Origin: Candidatus Latescibacterota bacterium
GTDB lineage: Bacteria; Krumholzibacteriota; Krumholzibacteriia; JACNKJ01
Assembly: GCA_020633725.1 (NCBI GenBank)
Contig: JACKDC010000004.1
Location: 186,001-250,000 of the forward strand
Length of the DNA stretch: 64,000 nt
Direction: 5' to 3'
Shown piece after piece: positions 1 to 7,095 of the stretch (the stretch's first letter is position 1; the number at the start of each line of letters is the position of its first letter). The notes under the pieces are model-generated. The model searched no databases. It was not told the DNA's origin and saw nothing but the letters and a program-made list of their open reading frames with translations. A program made the position numbers and the translations under genes.

Positions 1-1390
1 GCTCGAGGCCGAGGCCGGGCCGGTAGGGGCGGTCCGTGGACATGGCCTCGATCAGATCGGCCACCGCGAGCAGCCGCACCTGCCAGATCAGTTCGCCGCC
101 CTCGAGTCCCTGGGGATAGCCCGAGCCATCCAGGCGCTCGTGGTGCTGCAGCACCACCTGCGCCACCGGCCAGGGAAAGCCGATGTCCTTGAGGATCTCG
201 TAGCCCATCTGCGGATGCTGCCGCATGATCTCGAGCTCCTCCGGGCTCAGCCGGCCGGGCTTGGAGAGGATCTCCGTCGGGATGCCCACCTTGCCGATGT
301 CGTGCAGCAGGCCCATCAGCTGCAGCCCCTGCAGCTCGTAGCTGGAGCGTCCCATCTGTTTGCCCAGGAAGACGGCCAGCGCCGCCACGCGCAGCGAGTG
401 GCCCTTGGTGTAGGGGTCGCGCAGCTCCACCATGCGGCCCAGCGCTTCGCAGGTGCCGATGAGGGTCTCCTCCATGACGCGGCGCGCCTGGAACCAGTCG
501 GTGATGTTGTGGTCCACGCCGCGGTAGCCCTGCAGTTCGCCGCGCGCGTCGAGGACGGGAAAGGCGCGGCTCTCCAGGTAGACCTCGCTGCCGTCGGCGG
601 CCAGCGCGCGGTGCACCAGGTCGGTGATGGGCTGCTTGAGCTCCGCCAGCTCGGCCAGCGTGCTCGTCAGGCGCTCGCGATCCTCGGGGTGCGCGAAGTC
701 CAGCGGGCGTCGCCCGAGCATGGCGTCGGGCAGGTAGCCCAGCAGCTGCACGACGCCCTCGCTGTTGTAGGTGTAGCGGCCGCGGGCGTCCACTTCCCAG
801 ATGTGGTCCACGCTGCTGTGGCTGAGGTCGTCGAAGCGCAGGCGCAGCTCGCGGACGTCCTCGCGAAGACCGCGGGTCTCGCGGGCCATGCCGAGCAGGG
901 TGCCGGCCTGCGTGAGCAGCGCGCGCAGCTCGGCGTCGGGGGGCGGCCCGCCCGCGAGCACGGCCACGCCGCCGAGGCGGCCTGCCTGCAGCACCGGCGC
1001 CAGCAGTCCGCCCGTCAGTCCGCGGGCGCGCAGCAGGTCGAGGACGCCCACGCGGCCCACGGGGCTGCGCGCGTCCAGCACGCGCGGATAGGCCACGAAG
1101 CTCGCCGGCAGCGAGACGCCCGGGCGCGTGTCGAGCAGGGCGGGAAAGAGATCGGCCGCGCCCTGGCGCGCCGCGCGGCGCAGGCGCTCGTCGCGATCGG
1201 TCAGGTAGAGCGCGCCTTCGGTGGCGCCGGCCATTTCCATGAGGCGGGACAGCGACTCGCGCATCTGCAGTTCCGGCGCGCCGCCACCCTGCAGCAGACG
1301 TCCCAGCTCGCCCAGCACGGTGAGGCGACGGCTGCTCTCCGCGCGAGCGTCGGGCGCGATGTCGGGCAGTGTGTCGGTGCTCTGGGCCAT
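1..1390 (-). CDS. GAF-PAS-HD-GYP cyclic-di-GMP phosphodiesterase (3'-truncated by window edge)
   Basis: Probable cytoplasmic c-di-GMP-degrading response protein. Translating the minus strand from the ATG at 1390 gives 463 residues before the window ends, so the C-terminus is missing. Residues about 25-165 look like a GAF sensor, about 185-300 a PAS domain (IWEVDARGRYTYNSEGVVQLLGY region), and from about 320 an HD-GYP domain with HDIGKVGIP (363-371), the HH pair (416-417) and the GSGYP signature (422-426). These are the metal-binding and GYP residues expected of an active phosphodiesterase. The family link to c-di-GMP is established; a role in controlling the neighbouring exopolysaccharide genes is inference from position. 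It is divergent from the cysteine-cluster gene at 1665. The start is moderately certain, with no strong ribosome-binding site. Confidence 0.9.
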   Translation of the reverse strand, partial: MAQSTDTLPDIAPDARAESSRRLTVLGELGRLLQGGGAPELQMRESLSRLMEMAGATEGALYLTDRDERLRRAARQGAADLFPALLDTRPGVSLPASFVAYPRVLDARSPVGRVGVLDLLRARGLTGGLLAPVLQAGRLGGVAVLAGGPPPDAELRALLTQAGTLLGMARETRGLREDVRELRLRFDDLSHSSVDHIWEVDARGRYTYNSEGVVQLLGYLPDAMLGRRPLDFAHPEDRERLTSTLAELAELKQPITDLVHRALAADGSEVYLESRAFPVLDARGELQGYRGVDHNITDWFQARRVMEETLIGTCEALGRMVELRDPYTKGHSLRVAALAVFLGKQMGRSSYELQGLQLMGLLHDIGKVGIPTEILSKPGRLSPEELEIMRQHPQMGYEILKDIGFPWPVAQVVLQHHERLDGSGYPQGLEGGELIWQVRLLAVADLIEAMSTDRPYRPGLGLE

Positions 1391-1664
1391 GCGGCGGCGC
1401 CCCGGCTGCGGGTTGTGGGTCCGGGACGGGCAAGCCAGGATCGTTCCAAGCCGTGCCGCCCCGCGCCGCGCGGCCCCCCATTCCCTCGTGGGCGCCAGGC
1501 GTTCCACCCCCTAGATCTCGTGGCAGTGCGGCCATAACTTCTGTCATGGCATACAGATGTGAGGGAGCCTTGAAGAATTTTCTTGCCAGTTCGCGCCGAA
1601 GAGGGCAAAAGGGTGGCGTTCGGACGGACCCGCCATCTCCGTCACGTGTCGGGAGGCCTCGCCG
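1391..1664. other. Divergent intergenic region, no clear promoter
   Basis: A 274-bp gap between the divergent HD-GYP gene and the cysteine-cluster gene. It becomes distinctly AT-richer at about 1530-1585, where promoters are expected. A short dyad (TCTGT-8 nt-ACAGA, about 1540-1557) is visible. I found no convincing -35/-10 pair on either strand. The last 20 bp hold the GGGAGG ribosome-binding site of the downstream gene. Confidence 0.4.
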
Positions 1665-2225
1665 ATGATCCGTGAGAAGCAGGTGCGACTTCGCCAGGAC
1701 GGGAAGGAGTTCACGGGGACGATCTCCTACTTCTCGCCCTTCCTCATGAAAAAGCGCCGCGAGGCGGAGCTGCCGGGACACGGCGGCGACATCTTCCTCG
1801 AGCTCAAGAGCTTCGACATCGCCTCGCTGCTCATGGTCAAGACCGACGTCATGGCCGAGGGCCGCGGCTACGATCACTACGACAGCTTCCAGTGCCTGCA
1901 GTCGCAGCTCAGCGAGCAGGGCGCGGAGATCCTGTCCTGCGGGAACTGCCAGTACTTCCTCTTCTCGGGCATGGCGCGCGACATGAGCAACGGCTCGCGC
2001 GGCTACTGCCTGCACGGGCGCCTGGGACAGAACCTGCGGCCCAAGGACATCCGCGAGATCTTCCACTGCTGCGAGTACTTCGAGTTCGGTCCCAAGGAGG
2101 AGCGGGAGGCCTACCGCCAGCGCTGGCGCACGAGCCTCATGGCCCGTCCCCTGGATCAGCGCCCGCGCGCGGGCTCGCCCCGCGGCGACGCGGGCGACGA
2201 CGCGGAGCCGCCCGAGCTGCCCTGA
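1665..2225 (+). CDS. Cysteine-cluster protein of unknown function
   Basis: A 186-residue soluble protein with no recognised family. The central part has a cysteine pattern that looks metal- or Fe-S-binding: CGNC at about residues 92-95, then GYC at about 113, then HCCEYF at about 133-138. The N-terminal 50 residues are charged and beta-rich (MIREKQVRLRQDGKEF) and the C-terminal 30 are low-complexity and acidic/proline-rich. Ribosome-binding site GGGAGG lies 8 nt before the ATG. It sits directly upstream of a second, differently patterned cysteine-cluster gene (YkgJ-type) but behind its own gap, so co-function is only a guess. GC3 is typical of the window. No signal peptide or membrane segment. 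Confidence 0.75.
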   Translation: MIREKQVRLRQDGKEFTGTISYFSPFLMKKRREAELPGHGGDIFLELKSFDIASLLMVKTDVMAEGRGYDHYDSFQCLQSQLSEQGAEILSCGNCQYFLFSGMARDMSNGSRGYCLHGRLGQNLRPKDIREIFHCCEYFEFGPKEEREAYRQRWRTSLMARPLDQRPRAGSPRGDAGDDAEPPELP

Positions 2226-2241
2226 CGCCTCGCGACCGCGC

Positions 2242-2270
2242 TTGTTACCCGGCCGGGCCTGGACTATCAT
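2242..2270 (+). promoter_or_regulatory. Sigma-70-type promoter upstream of the YkgJ-family gene
   Basis: TTGTTA at 2242-2247, a 17-bp spacer, then TATCAT at 2265-2270. Transcription would start near 2277, leaving about 70 nt of leader before the ATG at 2346. Confidence 0.6.
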
Positions 2271-2345
2271 GCGGACACTCCGCGTCGCTCCACGACGCCG
2301 GCACCCACCCTCCGGCCCCTGGGCCGGGACATCCCGGACGGCCCG

Positions 2346-2807
2346 ATGTTCGACCCCACCGATCCCATTCCGGAACATCCGGAGAAGATGAGCACCGGCG
2401 AGGCCCTGGCCATCTGCCAGCGCTGCCGCGCCACTTGCTGCACCTACATGGCCATCGAGATCGACGAGCCCACCACGGTCGCCGACTTCCAGAACATCCG
2501 CTGGTACTGCGCGCACAAGGAGACCTGGGTCTTCAAGGAAGACGGCTCCTGGTACGTGGTCTTCAACACGCCCTGCGAGCATCTGCAGGCGGACTACAGC
2601 TGCGGCATCTACGAGACGCGGCCCCAGGTCTGCCGCGACCACAAGTTCGGCGAGTGCGACTACTTCCTGCGCGGCGAGTTCGATCTGGAACTGCGGACGA
2701 TCGAGGAGGTAGACGCCTACCTCCGCAAGCGTTTCCCCAGCCATTTTCGTCGCAAGCAGCAGGAGGCCCGCCGCAAGGTGAAGGCGAGCGGGGCGGGAGG
2801 CGAGTGA
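2346..2807 (+). CDS. YkgJ-family cysteine cluster protein
   Basis: A 153-residue cytoplasmic protein of the YkgJ/CxxCxxxxCC family (putative Zn or Fe-S binding, molecular role unsettled). Visible motif residues are CQRCRATCC at about 24-32, C78 (TPCEHL), C86 (YSCGIYETRP) and C96 (QVCRDHKFGEC), the typical order of this family. The C-terminal 35 residues are strongly basic, which may help nucleic-acid or membrane association (inference). Its stop codon overlaps the GTG start of the following lipoprotein gene (GTGA), so the two are almost certainly co-transcribed from the promoter at 2242-2270. Confidence 0.85.
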   Translation: MFDPTDPIPEHPEKMSTGEALAICQRCRATCCTYMAIEIDEPTTVADFQNIRWYCAHKETWVFKEDGSWYVVFNTPCEHLQADYSCGIYETRPQVCRDHKFGECDYFLRGEFDLELRTIEEVDAYLRKRFPSHFRRKQQEARRKVKASGAGGE

Positions 2808-4174
2808 GCGCAGCGGGAAGGACGGCGCCCCTGGGCGTGCTGTTGCTGGCCCTCGCGCTGGGGATCGGCGGCTGCGGCGAGGGGGATCCGCTCCAGTCCA
2901 GGCTGCATCGCGCGCAGCGCGACTACTGGCAGGCGAGGCGCGACCAGGAACGGCTGGACATCTACCCCGGCCGCGCGCTGGCCGAGGAGTGTCTCGCGCG
3001 CTACGCCGCGCTGGCGGCCGCCAACCCCCTGAGCGCGCTGCCGGACAGCGTGGGCGATTCCGAGGCGGTCGCCGTGAAGCTTGCCCGCGTGGGCAGCATG
3101 GCCGCGCAGGGGGCCGCCTCGATCTACTGGGAGCTCGGGCAGCGGGAGACCGCGGTCGCCTTGCTCCAGGCCGAGTTGCGCGACGATCTGCCGCTGGGCT
3201 CGCTCGTCGAGCGGCGGCTGCGGGTGACGCTGGCCGGCTACCTGCGCGAGAGCGGCCGGCCTGCCGAGGCGCTGGACGTCTACGCGAGCCTGCTGCATCC
3301 GCTCCGCGCGGGGCTCGAGCCCGGCGACGCCGCCTACCCGGACGCCGAGCTGCTGGCCCTGCCGCCGCAGATGGTGGAACTGGCCCGCGCGCACGGCGAT
3401 CCGCGGCTGCTGGAGGCGACGGGCGAACTGCTGGCGGACTACTTCGGCCGCCTGGCCGCGGACTACACGGGCCGCGAACCGGGCTATCAGGGCCTGCTGG
3501 TCTGGACCGACATGGCCACGCGACTGGGGCGCTGGAAGGACGCGGAAGACGCCCTGACGCACCTGGCCGCGGACTACCCGGCGCGCGAACCCTGGCGCGC
3601 GGAGTTGCGTCGAGCCCGCCTTCTGGCGGATCATCTCGGCCAGCCCGCCGCCTGCGAGGCCATCCTTCGCCGCTGGAGCGAGGGTGACGACCACGCGGCC
3701 TCCGTGGCCGCGGGCATGGAGCTCGTGCGCTTCCTGCTGGCCCGGGACCGCCTGGCCGAGGTGGCGCCCGAGCTGGCGCTGCTACGCGCGCGCGTCAGCG
3801 GCCGCGAGGAGCGCGCCGAGCTGCTCTATCTGCGCGGGCGCTACGAGGCGCGGCGTGGGGCCTGGGACGTCGCGCGCCAGCGCTGGGGCGAGGCGGCGGC
3901 CGAGATGCCCTACACGGGCTTCGGCATGCGGTCGCAGCTCGCCGTGGCGCAGATCTGGGCGGACCGCCACGAGCCGCGCTTCGCGGCCAGGGCGCTGGAG
4001 CGGCTCTACGAGGCCTGCCGCCGCAACGCCCGCAACGCGCCGGGCAGCGAGCTGGCGGACGTCTCGCTGGGCCTGGAGGCGAAGGCCGATTCGCTGCTCG
4101 GCACGCTCCCTGCGACGGACGCCACGGTGAGCGCTCTGCGCGCGCGCCGGCATCCGGCCCGGGACGACTCGTGA
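2804..4174 (+). CDS. Lipoprotein with TPR-like helical repeats
   Basis: A 456-residue predicted outer-membrane or periplasmic lipoprotein. The GTG start at 2804 overlaps the previous stop and is preceded by GGGAGG. The N-terminus gives a lipoprotein signal peptide ending in the lipobox GIGGC. The mature part is a run of amphipathic Ala/Leu/Arg-rich helical pairs suggestive of TPR or TPR-like repeats. There is no catalytic motif. It lies 39 bp upstream of the Wzz-type gene. In XrtA/PEP-CTERM exopolysaccharide loci a TPR lipoprotein (PrsT) is common, so an assembly-scaffold role in export is plausible. That assignment is inference, since TPR repeats diverge quickly. Confidence 0.75.
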   Translation: MSAAGRTAPLGVLLLALALGIGGCGEGDPLQSRLHRAQRDYWQARRDQERLDIYPGRALAEECLARYAALAAANPLSALPDSVGDSEAVAVKLARVGSMAAQGAASIYWELGQRETAVALLQAELRDDLPLGSLVERRLRVTLAGYLRESGRPAEALDVYASLLHPLRAGLEPGDAAYPDAELLALPPQMVELARAHGDPRLLEATGELLADYFGRLAADYTGREPGYQGLLVWTDMATRLGRWKDAEDALTHLAADYPAREPWRAELRRARLLADHLGQPAACEAILRRWSEGDDHAASVAAGMELVRFLLARDRLAEVAPELALLRARVSGREERAELLYLRGRYEARRGAWDVARQRWGEAAAEMPYTGFGMRSQLAVAQIWADRHEPRFAARALERLYEACRRNARNAPGSELADVSLGLEAKADSLLGTLPATDATVSALRARRHPARDDS

Positions 4175-4213
4175 GACGCCGGACTCGGGGATGGGAATTG
4201 CCAAGGAGAGCCG

Positions 4214-5908
4214 ATGGCTACCGATGATCTCTTGAAGGAACTTCTGGGCCAGGGCCAGAAGAAACAGATCGATCCGCTGCAGTACTTGCGCATCATCTGG
4301 CGCAAGAAGCACCTGCTGCTGATCCCTCTGGCCGTGAGCTGGGTCATCGCCGCCGTGGGCGTGAACTTCATCCCGCCCACCTTCGTGGCGGGCAGTTCCG
4401 TGGCGATCGAGAGCGACACCAACTTCACGCGCGACCTGTCCATGCTCCTCGACGAGCAGGCCAGCCACCGCCAGGAGGTGTCCGAGCTGGCCAAGGTGCG
4501 GGCGGAGGTGCGCGCCCAGGACTTCCTGGACGAGGTCATCAACACGCTGTCGCTGGACCAGACGCCGCTCCTGCGAGAGAAGGCCCAGAACCTCGTGGAC
4601 GGGCCGCTGGCCGGCGCGGACATCGAAGAGGTGGTCCGCCGCCTCGCCGCCGAGGAGCTGCGCGACCGCACCGAGGTGCGCTTCGGCGCGGCCGGGGTCT
4701 ACAACATCACGACCCAGAGCCACGATCCCACGAACGCCTATCTGATCAACAGCGTGATGGTGCAGAAGTACGTCGAGATGCGGCGCGCCCGGGAGCTGGC
4801 TGAGATCACGGCCAAGGGCGACTTCAGCGACGAGCAGGTGGCCATCTTCAAGGAGAAGCTCCACCGCGCCGAGCTCGAGCTCGAGCGCTTCCAGGAGACG
4901 CAGCAGCAGACCCTGGCGGCGGGCAATCCCGTGAATGCGGGCAACGTGGCCGTGGCCCAGGAGGTCATGAGCAGCTACGCGCAGGAGCTGAGCAACATCG
5001 AAGGCCAGGTGGACCAGACCCGGTCCCAGCTTCGCTCGCTCTTCGGCGTCGTGCCCACCAGCGACCGGCTGCTCTCCGACCGCGACCTGCGCGCCCTGAA
5101 CAACAAGCAGATCCACACGATGGTGCAGAACCTGATCCAGTACCTGGGCATCAACCAGCGCCGGGATCAGTCCCTCACCGAAGTGGTGGAGGACGCCAGC
5201 GTCGGCGCCGATCGCCAGGCCTACCGCGACCGTCTCGGCGTGCTCACGGGCCAGATCTATGCGGGCAACTCGCCGCGCGAGCGCGAGCTGATCGTGAGCT
5301 ACTACTACCGGCTGATGCTGGTGGGCACCTTCCAGGAGCTGGTGGACACGCTCAGCCGGCACATCAACAACTTCCGGCAGAACGTGAGCGGGGCGCCGGC
5401 CTTCCAGGCGGAGCTCGACCGCCGCAAGGCCGAGGCGGCCAAGTATCGCGAGTTCCTGGAGGCCTTCCAGCAGCAGTCCACGAGCGCGCAGATCACGCGG
5501 GCGATCCAGGCCAGCCAGCTCGCGACGCGCATCGACATCCGCGACCACGCCGTGAAGCCGATCGCGCCCGTCAAGCCCAACAAGCCGCGGCTGCAGATGG
5601 TGTTCGTCGGCATCGGCCTGGTGACCGGGCTGGCGCTGATCTTCATGACCGAGTTCTTCAATCGCGCCTTCTCCGACGTGAAGGACGTGGAGGCGCTGCT
5701 GGGCCTCCCGGTCCTGGGCACGATTCCGCCCCTGGCCCAGGGGCCGGGCAAGGCGCGCGTCCAGCGGCGCAAGAACACGCTGGTCTGGGTGATCGCGATG
5801 GGCCTCTTCGCCGTGCTCATGGCCGGCGGGATGGTCTTCGTCAAGGACATGAACTCGCGGATCGAGCTCTACGTCGACCGCGTTGCCGCCGAGGAGCTGG
5901 TGCCGTGA
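4214..5908 (+). CDS. Wzz/GumC-type polysaccharide chain-length determinant
   Basis: A 564-residue inner-membrane co-polymerase thought to set polysaccharide length and link polymerase to export. An N-terminal Wzz domain (from about residue 17, DPLQYLRIIWRKKHLLLIP) contains the first membrane segment (about 32-53). A long periplasmic coiled-coil part follows (about 60-450). Then come a second membrane helix (about 461-482) preceded by the PxxPxxP-like stretch KPIAPVKPNKP, and a third near 523-543. A third segment after a short cytoplasmic loop is more than the usual two. The ribosome-binding site AAGGAGAG precedes the ATG. The stop overlaps the GTG of the adjacent tyrosine kinase, the classic Wzz/kinase pair as in exosortase-linked EPS loci. 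Confidence 0.9.
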   Translation: MATDDLLKELLGQGQKKQIDPLQYLRIIWRKKHLLLIPLAVSWVIAAVGVNFIPPTFVAGSSVAIESDTNFTRDLSMLLDEQASHRQEVSELAKVRAEVRAQDFLDEVINTLSLDQTPLLREKAQNLVDGPLAGADIEEVVRRLAAEELRDRTEVRFGAAGVYNITTQSHDPTNAYLINSVMVQKYVEMRRARELAEITAKGDFSDEQVAIFKEKLHRAELELERFQETQQQTLAAGNPVNAGNVAVAQEVMSSYAQELSNIEGQVDQTRSQLRSLFGVVPTSDRLLSDRDLRALNNKQIHTMVQNLIQYLGINQRRDQSLTEVVEDASVGADRQAYRDRLGVLTGQIYAGNSPRERELIVSYYYRLMLVGTFQELVDTLSRHINNFRQNVSGAPAFQAELDRRKAEAAKYREFLEAFQQQSTSAQITRAIQASQLATRIDIRDHAVKPIAPVKPNKPRLQMVFVGIGLVTGLALIFMTEFFNRAFSDVKDVEALLGLPVLGTIPPLAQGPGKARVQRRKNTLVWVIAMGLFAVLMAGGMVFVKDMNSRIELYVDRVAAEELVP

Positions 5909-6741
5909 GCAAGAAGACCCCCGAGCAGACGCTGCCCGAGGAGCAGGCGCGCAAGCGCGAGGCGCTCGCCACCGGCGGCGGACAGGGCAAGGTCGCCGGC
6001 AAGGCCCAGGGCGGGAAGCCGCGTCGCGAGCGGGCCAGCGAGACGATCCCCGGCACCGAGGGCGAGCCGCGGAGCATCTACGCCGTCTACCAGGAGGAGA
6101 GCCCCGTGGCGGTGGAGTTCCGCCGCAGCTACGCCAAGCTCAGCTACCACATGAAGCAGGAGAACAAGCACTGCTTCCTGATGACCAGCGCGATGGAGGG
6201 CGAGGGCAAGTCCACGGCGGCGGCGATGATGGCCATGACGATCGCGCGCTATCGCAACTCGCGGACGCTATTGCTGGACGCGGACCTGCGCCGGCCCCGC
6301 GTGCACGAGTTCTTCGAGCTGCCCGCCCGCGACGGCTTCGCCGACGCGCTGCTGGGCGAGCGCGACATCATCGACACGATCAAGGACACGCGCGTGGAGA
6401 ACCTGAAGGTCATCACCTGCGGCAAGCGCGTGGCCAGCCCCACCGGGCTGCTCCAGGCCGACAAGCTGTCGGCCATCATCAGCGAGCTGAAGTTCTACTT
6501 CGACACGGTGATCCTGGACTCGCCGCCGGTGCTGCCGGTGAGCGACGCCGCGCAGATCGCCGGCGAGACCGACGGCGTCATCTTCGTGGTGATGGCGGGC
6601 GTCACGCAGCGCGACGTGGTCAAGCGCGCGGTGGACATCCTGCGCGACAGTCGCATCGAGGTGCTGGGCGCGCTGGTGAACAACGCGAGCCAGGTGCTGC
6701 CCTACTACTACTCCTACGACTACTACGACTACCGCTACTGA
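5905..6741 (+). CDS. CpsD/CapB-type bacterial tyrosine autokinase
   Basis: A 278-residue cytoplasmic BY-kinase partner of the preceding chain-length protein. Visible motifs are Walker A (SAMEGEGKS, 95-103), Walker A' (LLLDADLRRP, 122-131) and Walker B (VILDSPPV, 202-209). The C-terminus has a tyrosine cluster with eight tyrosines in the last 12 residues (267-278), the expected autophosphorylation tail. The N-terminal 60 residues are basic and low complexity. The stand-alone kinase matches the XrtA-associated autokinase arrangement and differs from the fused Wzc form. The GTG start overlaps the Wzz stop by 4 nt. The gene converges with a small lipoprotein gene and overlaps it by 7 nt. Confidence 0.92.
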   Translation: MSKKTPEQTLPEEQARKREALATGGGQGKVAGKAQGGKPRRERASETIPGTEGEPRSIYAVYQEESPVAVEFRRSYAKLSYHMKQENKHCFLMTSAMEGEGKSTAAAMMAMTIARYRNSRTLLLDADLRRPRVHEFFELPARDGFADALLGERDIIDTIKDTRVENLKVITCGKRVASPTGLLQADKLSAIISELKFYFDTVILDSPPVLPVSDAAQIAGETDGVIFVVMAGVTQRDVVKRAVDILRDSRIEVLGALVNNASQVLPYYYSYDYYDYRY

Positions 6742-7082
6742 GTGACGGGCCGCGTGGGCACGGCGTCGTGGGAGAAGAACACTTCCACTTCGCGCGCTTC
6801 CCCGCGGGCGTCGAAGCTCACGGTGGCCGAGTAGCCGCGAGGTCCCGCCGGGTCCAGTCGCCCCCAGCGCCAGCGACCCTCGGCGAACAGGATGCCGTAG
6901 TTGTCGGCCGCGAAGGGCGAGCGCTGATAGCGCGCCTCGCAGGCCTCGTTGGCCAGGCCCACGGCCAGGGCCAGCGCCTCCTGCTCGCCGAGGACGTCAC
7001 CCCCTCCACGCAGCGCTCGACTGCAGCCGGCCAGCGACAGCGCGATCAGCGCGAGCGCTGCCAGTCTTCCGAGTGCGGACAT
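6735..7082 (-). CDS. Small hypothetical lipoprotein
   Basis: A 115-residue protein with a signal peptide ending in lipobox LSLAGC (Cys about residue 20). The mature domain is short, with RYQRSPFAADNYGILFAEGRWRW and SATVSFDARGEAREVEVFF segments, and looks like a small alpha/beta fold. I do not recognise a family. It follows the large lipoprotein gene (stop at 7096) by 13 bp on the same strand, so the two probably form one operon. The last codons overlap the convergent kinase gene. Confidence 0.7.
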   Translation of the reverse strand: MSALGRLAALALIALSLAGCSRALRGGGDVLGEQEALALAVGLANEACEARYQRSPFAADNYGILFAEGRWRWGRLDPAGPRGYSATVSFDARGEAREVEVFFSHDAVPTRPVTQ

Positions 7083-7095
7083 GCCGGACCTCCCG

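Noticed and set aside
140..1537. Long open frame on the plus strand at the left edge
   Set aside because: Its product is low-complexity Ala/Gln/His/Arg. The opposite strand encodes a clean GAF-PAS-HD-GYP protein, so this is an antisense artefact of high GC.
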